A stretch of 64,000 bases of DNA, from contig NC_132878.1 of assembly GCF_030463535.1 (NCBI RefSeq), forward strand, positions 28,860,261 through 28,924,260. The letters are read 5' to 3'. The number at the start of each line of letters is the position of its first letter. Position 1 is the stretch's first letter. The DNA comes from Salminus brasiliensis (lineage: Eukaryota > Chordata > Actinopteri > Characiformes > Bryconidae). Positions 58,649 to 64,000 of the stretch are shown in pieces. The notes under the pieces were generated by a model. That model was not told the DNA's origin. It ran no database searches and worked only from the letters and a program-made list of their open reading frames with translations. A program made the translations under genes and the position numbers.

Positions 58649-60148
58649 TGGTTTCAGAAAAATGCAGACATAGCGCTGTAAACATAACACTTGCATGGTG
58701 AAACACACTCACCTGCCGAGTTTTGAACAGGTACATTCTGCAGTCTTTGATGACGGTGTAGACTTTAGTGCGAGGGGATGTCATCTCCAGCAAACCCTCA
58801 GTTCTGACTACAGATGATTTAAAAAACACTCCTCCACCACCATTCTGCTGCTGAACATTCAGAACTTGTTGAAGACATTTTATCCAGTCAGCTCGCTTCT
58901 CTATATCTCACACACACACACACACACACACACACGACTTCATTAATGATTAGTGTGAAGGCTTTAGTGTGCAGGGATTTCTGTGTAGGGATTAGTATTA
59001 GTATGTAGAGTTTGGAGATTAGTGTGAAAGGGATTAGAAATTAGTATGCAGGAATTAGAGATTAGTTTGCAGGGATTAGAGATTAGTATGTACAGGTTTG
59101 AGATTAGTGTGTAGGGATTAGAAATTAGTATGCAGGAATTAGAGATTAGAGTGCAGGGATTAAAGATTAGTTTGCAGGCATTAGAAATTAGTATGCAGAA
59201 GTTGGAGATTAGTGTGCAGGGATTAGAAATTAGTTTGCAGGGATTAGAGACTAGAGTACAGGGATTAGATATTAGTATGCATGGATTAGAGATTAGTATG
59301 TATAGGTTTGAGATTAGTGTTCAGTGATTAGTGGTAGGATATAATGTATAGAGAGTGGTGTAGAGGGATTGCTTTTAAGGTTTAGTGTGTAGAGATGAAT
59401 GTAAAGGGATTAGTGAGTTGGGATTAGAAATGAGTTAGTTTGACTCACGATTGGACTCTGCTTTAAATAGAAAAGTTCGACTCTGAGTGATGAGCTCAAA
59501 TCTCTGATCACCCACAGGCTGAACTGCACTCACACACTGCAGAGACACCATGCGCTTAGAGTACACCTCCTACAGAGGGAAAGAGAAAGAGAGAGAGGGA
59601 GATGGAGAGAGACAGAGACAGAGTGGACACTGGAAATGAAACTGATATTAGGTACTGAATGTAATATTATTAATGATGAATAATTGACAGAATAAAAACT
59701 GGTTGCTTGCTTAATCAAACCTTGTTGTTTTGAAAATATCTCAGATATTCAGAATCCACTTGCACCCAGCGTCTCTGAAACCTCTTTGCTCTGAAAATAC
59801 ACATACACTGATAATACAGAACACACCACATACTTGAGTATATTATAAAGAGATTATTAGAGAGTATTATAGGTTATTATTAAAGATTATTAATTTATTA
59901 GAGTGTGTGGCGAGTTTTAAGGCAGATTGTGGCAAGCCAAGGCTACATTTTTATTCAAGTTGGATGTTTTAAAGCAACAGTAACTACTGTTACTTGTCCA
60001 GTGTAAAACTTAAGATGACTTCCGACACCAGAAACACACATACCCTTTAGGGGGGGTTTTATCAAGCCAACCTGATTTAACAGGCTGAGTCTGCAGCTCC
60101 TCGGAATGGTCAGGAAAACGTACACAGGGTAGATCAATGCTCTCATCA
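47097..60148 (-). CDS. arap1: ARAP-family Arf/Rho GTPase-activating protein, ARAP1-like; 26 exons, 5' end outside the window
   Basis: Minus-strand exons: 60148-60044, 59790-59721, 59569-59449, 58900-58713, 58609-58506, 58090-57891, 57754-57669, 56527-56345, 55972-55798, 55213-55112, 54754-54619, 54439-54337, 54248-54074, 52331-52122 (start could be 52326), 52032-51820, 51271-51166, 50887-50740, 50129-50061, 49903-49820, 49553-49436, 49279-49166, 48992-48862, 48743-48661, 48554-48519, 47767-47704, 47129-47097. Phase holds throughout, giving about 1051 residues. Domains in order: PH1 (GWLDKTPPKG), PH2, ArfGAP zinc finger (CADC-x16-CEQC then AHRCLG with its arginine), ankyrin segment, PH3 (FEHTLELYTDGGRVYLFG), a PH4-like segment, RhoGAP with arginine finger GIYRKCG and NQMTVRNLGIVFGPTLFQT, RA domain, and a last PH (EREWSVQEAKLY, QQWYFCCENEDE). 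ARAPs are PI(3,4,5)P3-dependent GAPs for Arf and RhoA at membranes. ARAP2 is excluded because its RhoGAP lacks the arginine. Many blocks match ARAP1 better than ARAP3, but ARAP3 is not excluded. Missing: SAM domain and N-terminus. The C-terminus (GGNLWMEPK) is shorter than mammalian ARAP1. Confidence 0.85.
48240..48310 (+). mobile_element. SINE fragment (box-B region)
   Basis: 'gctgtgggttcaatacccgg' followed by 'cctcagcaacct' matches the box-B region of the SINE at 46140-46284. It is embedded between G- and C-homopolymer runs. Confidence 0.4.
49100..49157. repeat. (TG)n(G)n microsatellite, ARAP intron
   Basis: About 20 TG units followed by a run of about 14 G, close to the donor at 49165. 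Confidence 0.93.
50220..50735. repeat. Degenerate minisatellite reaching an ARAP splice donor
   Basis: Repeats of 'ttacagtaactcatgttac' with variants 'cagtaactcacgtttaag' and 'gttacagatg'. The most exon-proximal unit includes the real donor of the exon at 50740-50887. Confidence 0.85.
51440..51790. repeat. 48-bp and shorter tandem repeats, ARAP intron
   Basis: Units built on 'gattcagagtctagctgatt' plus 'caacgtttatctttctcaag' and 'gcctcgct'. They decay to shorter 'gattcag' repeats towards the donor at 51819. Confidence 0.82.
52403..53400 (+). pseudogene. 5'-truncated LINE with broken reverse-transcriptase C-terminus
   Basis: Conceptual plus-strand translation gives fragments of a non-LTR RT C-terminus in shifting frames: LLAEWCQTKELFVDLRRG, then FSSFKFLCVHISEDLKWS, then RVVKTAQYITAAALPPIQD and RTTRFKNSVFPRAFKLV. 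Frame changes show it is dead. A long A/T-rich 3' UTR follows. It lies antisense in the ARAP intron between the exons at 54074-54248 and 52122-52331. Confidence 0.75.
54856..54902 (-). mobile_element. SINE fragment
   Basis: On the minus strand 'tacaccaataaaggtttgtg' followed by 'ggcaagactcctaacattgc' matches the body of the SINE at 20651-20835. A short remnant in an ARAP intron. Confidence 0.5.
55262..55612 (+). mobile_element. tRNA-derived SINE remnant, possibly two partial copies
   Basis: 'ggtggtgcaacagtctaagc' is a box-A-like head with a degenerate box B. From about 55535, 'gttcaaacccagggtaatgc' and 'catcagcagctggagtctaa' repeat the body seen on the minus strand at 45385-45597. Confidence 0.5.
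56940..57560. repeat. 57-bp minisatellite, ARAP intron
   Basis: Units from 'gttgtgtagtgttgtgaagt' through 'gctgtgtagtgatgcagggt' and 'tgtatattataaat'. Starts about 110 bp downstream of the donor at 57668. Confidence 0.9.
58113..58502. repeat. 44-bp minisatellite abutting an ARAP splice donor
   Basis: About nine near-identical units ('gaagggttaatagtggtggg', 'gtgataaactatcgcttt', 'aatagt'). The last unit ends at the intron side of the donor at 58505. Confidence 0.95.
58975..59330. repeat. About 22-bp tandem repeat, ARAP intron
   Basis: Units such as 'gggattagagattagtatgc'. Starts about 120 bp downstream of the donor at 59448. Confidence 0.88.
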
Positions 60149-60177
60149 CTAACAAACACACATTAAAAGACATAGTT

Positions 60178-63100
60178 GAGTTCAGACAGAACTGTGTTAG
60201 GCTGCAGTCGGGCTACAGTCGGGTTCAGACAGAACTGTGTTGGGCTGCAGTCGGGTTCAGACAGAACTGCGTCTGGCTGCAGTTGGGTTCAGACAGAACT
60301 GTGTCGGGCTGCAGTCGGGTTCAGAGAGAACTGTGTTGGGCTGCAGTCGGGTTCAGACAGAACTGCGTCGGGCTAGAGTCGGGTTCAGAGAGAACTGTTT
60401 AGACTACAGTCAGGTTCAGACAGAACTGTGTCGGGCTGCAGTCGGGTTCAGAGAGAACTGTTTAGACTACAGTCAGGTTCAGACAGAACTGTGTCGGGCT
60501 GCAGTCGGGTTCAGACAGAACTGTGTCGGGCTGCAGTCGGGTTCAGACAGAACTGTTTAGACTACAGTCGGGTTCAGACAGAACTGTGTCGGGCTGCAGT
60601 CGGGTTCAGACAGAACTGTGTTGGGCTGCAGTCGGGTTCAGACAGAACTGTGTTGGGCTACAGTCGGGTTCAGAGAGAACTGTTTAGACTACAGTCAGGC
60701 TCAGACAGAACTGCGTCGGGCTACAGTCGGGTTCAGAGAGAACTGTGTTGGGCTGCAGTCGGGTTCAGACAGAACTGTGTTGGGCTGCAGTCAGGTTCAG
60801 ACAGAACTGTGTCGGGCTGCAGTCGGGTTCAGACAGAACTGTTTAGACTACAGTCGGGTTCAGACAGAACTGTGTTGGGCTACAGTCGGGTTCAGACAGA
60901 ACTGTGTCTGGCTACAGTCGGGTTCAGACAGAACTGCGTCTGGCTGCAGTCGGGTTCAGAGAGAACTGTTTAGACTACAGTCAGGTTCAGACAGAACTGC
61001 GTCGGGCTACAGTCGGGTTCAGAGAGAACTGCGTCTGGCTGCAGTCGGGTTCAGACAGAACTGCGTCTGGCTGCAGTTGGGTTCAGACAGAACTGTGTCG
61101 GGCTGCAGTCGGGTTCAGAGAGAACTGTTTAGACTACAGTCGGGTTCAGACAGAACTGTGTCGGGCTGCAGTCGGGTTCAGAGAGAACTGTTTAGACTAC
61201 AGTCGGGTTCAGACAGAACTGTGTCGGGCTGCAGTCGGGTTCAGAGAGAACTGTTTAGACTACAGTCGGGTTCAGACAGAACTGCGTCTGGCTGCAGTTG
61301 GGTTCAGACAGAACTGTGTCGGGCTGCAGTCGGGTTCAGACAGAACTGTGTCGGGCTACAGTCGGGTTCAGAGAGAACTGTGTCGGGCTACAGTCGGGTT
61401 CAGACAGAACTGTGTTGGGCTGCAGTCGGGTTCAGACAGAACTGTGTCGGGCTGCAGTCGGGTTCAGAGAGAACTGTTTAGACTACAGTCGGGTTCAGAC
61501 AGAACTGCGTCGGGCTACAGTCGGGTTCAGAGAGAACTGTGTCGGGCTGCAGTCGGGTTCAGACAGAACTGTGTTGGGCTGCAGTTGGGTTCAGACAGAA
61601 CTGTGTTGGGCTGCAGTCGGGTTCAGACAGAACTGTGTTGGGCTACAGTCGGGTTCAGACAGAACTGTGTCGGGCTACAGTCGGGTTCAGACAGAACTGC
61701 GTCTGGCTGCAGTCGGGTTCGGAGAGAACTGTTTAGACTACAGTCAGGTTCAGACAGAACTGCGTCGGGCTACAGTCGGGTTCAGAGAGAACTGCGTCTG
61801 GCTGCAGTCGGGTTCAGAGAGAACTGTTTAGACTACAGTCAGGTTCAGACAGAACTGCGTCTGGCTGCAGTTGGGTTCAGACAGAACTGTGTCGGGCTGC
61901 AGTCGGGTTCAGAGAGAACTGTTTAGACTACAGTCAGGTTCAGACAGAACTGTGTCGGGCTGCAGTCGGGTTCAGAGAGAACTGTTTAGACTACAGTCGG
62001 GTTCAGACAGAACTGCGTCTGGCTGCAGTCGGGTTCAGACAGAACTGCGTCTGGCTGCAGTTGGGTTCAGACAGAACTGTGTTGGGCTGCAGTCGGGTTC
62101 AGACAGAACTGTGTCGGGCTGCAGTCGGGTTCAGACAGAACTGTGTCGGGCTACAGTCGGGTTCAGAGAGAACTGTGTCGGGCTACAGTCGGGTTCAGAC
62201 AGAACTGTGTTGGGCTGCAGTCGGGTTCAGACAGAACTGTGTTGGGCTGCAGTCGGGTTCAGACAGAACTGTGTTTGGCTACAGTCGGGTTCAGAGAGAA
62301 CTGTGTCGGGCTACAGTCGGGTTCAGACAGAACTGCGTCTGGCTGCAGTCGGGTTCAGAGAGAACTGTTTAGACTACAGTCAGGTTCAGACAGAACTGCG
62401 TCGGGCTACAGTCGGGTTCAGAGAGAACTGTGTCGGGCTGCAGTCGGGTTCAGACAGAACTGTGTTGGGCTGCAGTCGGGTTCAGAGAGAACTGTTTAGA
62501 CTACAGTCGGGTTCAGACAGAACTGTGTCGGGCTACAGTCGGGTTCAGAGAGAACTGTGTTTGGCTACAGTCGGGTTCAGACAGAACTGTGTCGGGCTCC
62601 AGTCGGGTTCAGACAGAACTGTGTTGGGCTGCAGTCGGGTTCAGACAAAACTGTGTTGGGCTACAGTCGGGTTCAGACAGAACTGTGTTGGGCTACAGTC
62701 GGGTTCAGACAGAACTGTGTCGGGCTACAGTTGGGTTCAGACAGAACTGTGTCGGGCTACAGTCGGGTTCAGAGAGAACTGTTTAGACTACAGTCAGGTT
62801 CAGACAGAACTGTGTTGGGCTGCAGTCGGGTTCAGACAGAACTGCGTCGGGCTAGAGTCGGGTTCAGAGAGAACTGTTTAGACTACAGTCAGGTTCAGAC
62901 AGAACTGTGTCGGGCTGCAGTCGGGTTCAGAGAGAACTGTTTAGACTACAGTCAGGTTCAGACAGAACTGTGTCGGGCTGCAGTCGGGTTCAGACAGAAC
63001 TGTGTCGGGCTGCAGTCGGGTTCAGACAGAACTGTTTAGACTACAGTCGGGTTCAGACAGAACTGTGTCGGGCTGCAGTCGGGTTCAGACAGAACTGTGT

Positions 63101-64000
63101 TGGGCTGCAGTCGGGTTCAGACAGAACTGTGTTGGGCTACAGTCGGGTTCAGAGAGAACTGTTTAGACTACAGTCAGGCTCAGACAGAACTGCGTCGGGC
63201 TACAGTCGGGTTCAGAGAGAACTGTGTTGGGCTGCAGTCGGGTTCAGACAGAACTGTGTTGGGCTGCAGTCAGGTTCAGACAGAACTGTGTCGGGCTGCA
63301 GTCGGGTTCAGACAGAACTGTTTAGACTACAGTCGGGTTCAGACAGAACTGTGTTGGGCTACAGTCGGGTTCAGACAGAACTGTGTCTGGCTACAGTCGG
63401 GTTCAGACAGAACTGCGTCTGGCTGCAGTCGGGTTCAGAGAGAACTGTTTAGACTACAGTCAGGTTCAGACAGAACTGCGTCGGGCTACAGTCGGGTTCA
63501 GAGAGAACTGCGTCTGGCTGCAGTCGGGTTCAGACAGAACTGCGTCTGGCTGCAGTTGGGTTCAGACAGAACTGTGTCGGGCTGCAGTCGGGTTCAGAGA
63601 GAACTGTTTAGACTACAGTCGGGTTCAGACAGAACTGTGTCGGGCTGCAGTCGGGTTCAGAGAGAACTGTTTAGACTACAGTCGGGTTCAGACAGAACTG
63701 TGTCGGGCTGCAGTCGGGTTCAGAGAGAACTGTTTAGACTACAGTCGGGTTCAGACAGAACTGCGTCTGGCTGCAGTTGGGTTCAGACAGAACTGTGTCG
63801 GGCTGCAGTCGGGTTCAGACAGAACTGTGTCGGGCTACAGTCGGGTTCAGAGAGAACTGTGTCGGGCTACAGTCGGGTTCAGACAGAACTGTGTTGGGCT
63901 GCAGTCGGGTTCAGACAGAACTGTGTCGGGCTGCAGTCGGGTTCAGAGAGAACTGTTTAGACTACAGTCGGGTTCAGACAGAACTGCGTCGGGCTACAGT
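60178..64000. repeat. 31/32-bp satellite array with 2479-bp higher-order duplication, running off the window
   Basis: About 120 head-to-tail units. The common 32-bp unit starts 'gttcagacagaactgtgtcg' and ends 'ggctgcagtcgg'. A 31-bp variant carries 'gtttagactac' in the middle. Positions about 60326-61521 recur at about 62805-64000 with an offset of 2479 bp and appear identical by eye. The unit is nearly stop-free on the plus strand, so it gives long artificial ORFs. It fills the ARAP intron upstream of the exon at 60044-60148. Confidence 0.97.

Noticed and set aside
60176-63960. Long plus-strand open frames (up to 340 aa) with repeats such as VQTELCRAAVGFRQN
   Set aside because: They follow mechanically from a 32-bp satellite with few stop-generating variants. 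All frames are open, they lie antisense in an intron, and they have no splice or start context.
60178-64000. CRISPR-like array
   Set aside because: Units are contiguous head-to-tail with no unique spacers, in a vertebrate intron.

Overview
The window is eukaryotic nuclear DNA, almost certainly from a teleost fish. The genes are split into many short exons with GT-AG introns and have vertebrate-specific protein architectures. The interspersed repeats are of fish type: tRNA-derived SINEs, L2/Rex-like LINE ends, Tc1/mariner and hAT MITEs. CA/GT microsatellites are extremely dense. The SINE types suggest an otophysan (characin or catfish group), but that is a weak inference. There are no prokaryotic features, rRNAs or CRISPR arrays.

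Layout, all three genes on the minus strand. (1) 1-6813 is gene-poor. It holds one unexplained coding-like block (621-990, minus), a hAT MITE, LINE ends, an orphan CpG-rich putative first exon with a splice donor (about 3735-3895, plus) and the probable 3' UTR of the next gene. (2) 6814-26784 is a complete 20-exon tbc1d8b gene (GRAM-GRAM-TBC-EF-hand Rab GAP). My exon chain sums to 3411 nt with phase conserved throughout, giving 1136 aa. (3) 26985-32286 is intergenic and holds a 68-bp satellite split by a LINE end and a second satellite with units of about 46 bp. (4) 32287-43688 is a six-exon rnf128/GRAIL-like gene (signal peptide, PA domain, TM, RING-H2; 385 aa), with a 1.7-kb minisatellite in intron 1. 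(5) 43689-47096 is intergenic, with a CpG-rich promoter, a decayed Tc1 element carrying a SINE, and another SINE. (6) 47097-60148 contains 26 consecutive 3' exons of an ARAP-family gene (ARAP1-like by sequence: PH-PH-ArfGAP-ANK-PH-RhoGAP-RA-PH). Its N-terminal exons lie beyond the window. (7) 60178-64000 is a 31/32-bp satellite filling the upstream intron to within about 30 bp of the splice acceptor and running off the window, with a 2479-bp higher-order duplication.

Functionally the window holds a Rab GAP, a transmembrane E3 ubiquitin ligase of endosomes and a dual Arf/Rho GAP. All are membrane-traffic regulators, but nothing suggests coordinated regulation. The rnf128-tbc1d8b order and orientation match human Xq22.3.

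The most unusual pattern is the tight association of tandem repeats with splice sites. Several minisatellites begin within 0-120 bp downstream of 5' splice sites, and in one case the units carry donor-like sequence. UG tracts (CA on the plus strand) lie against many splice sites. All exon calls were made by eye from splice signals, phase and remembered family sequences; no alignment was run.
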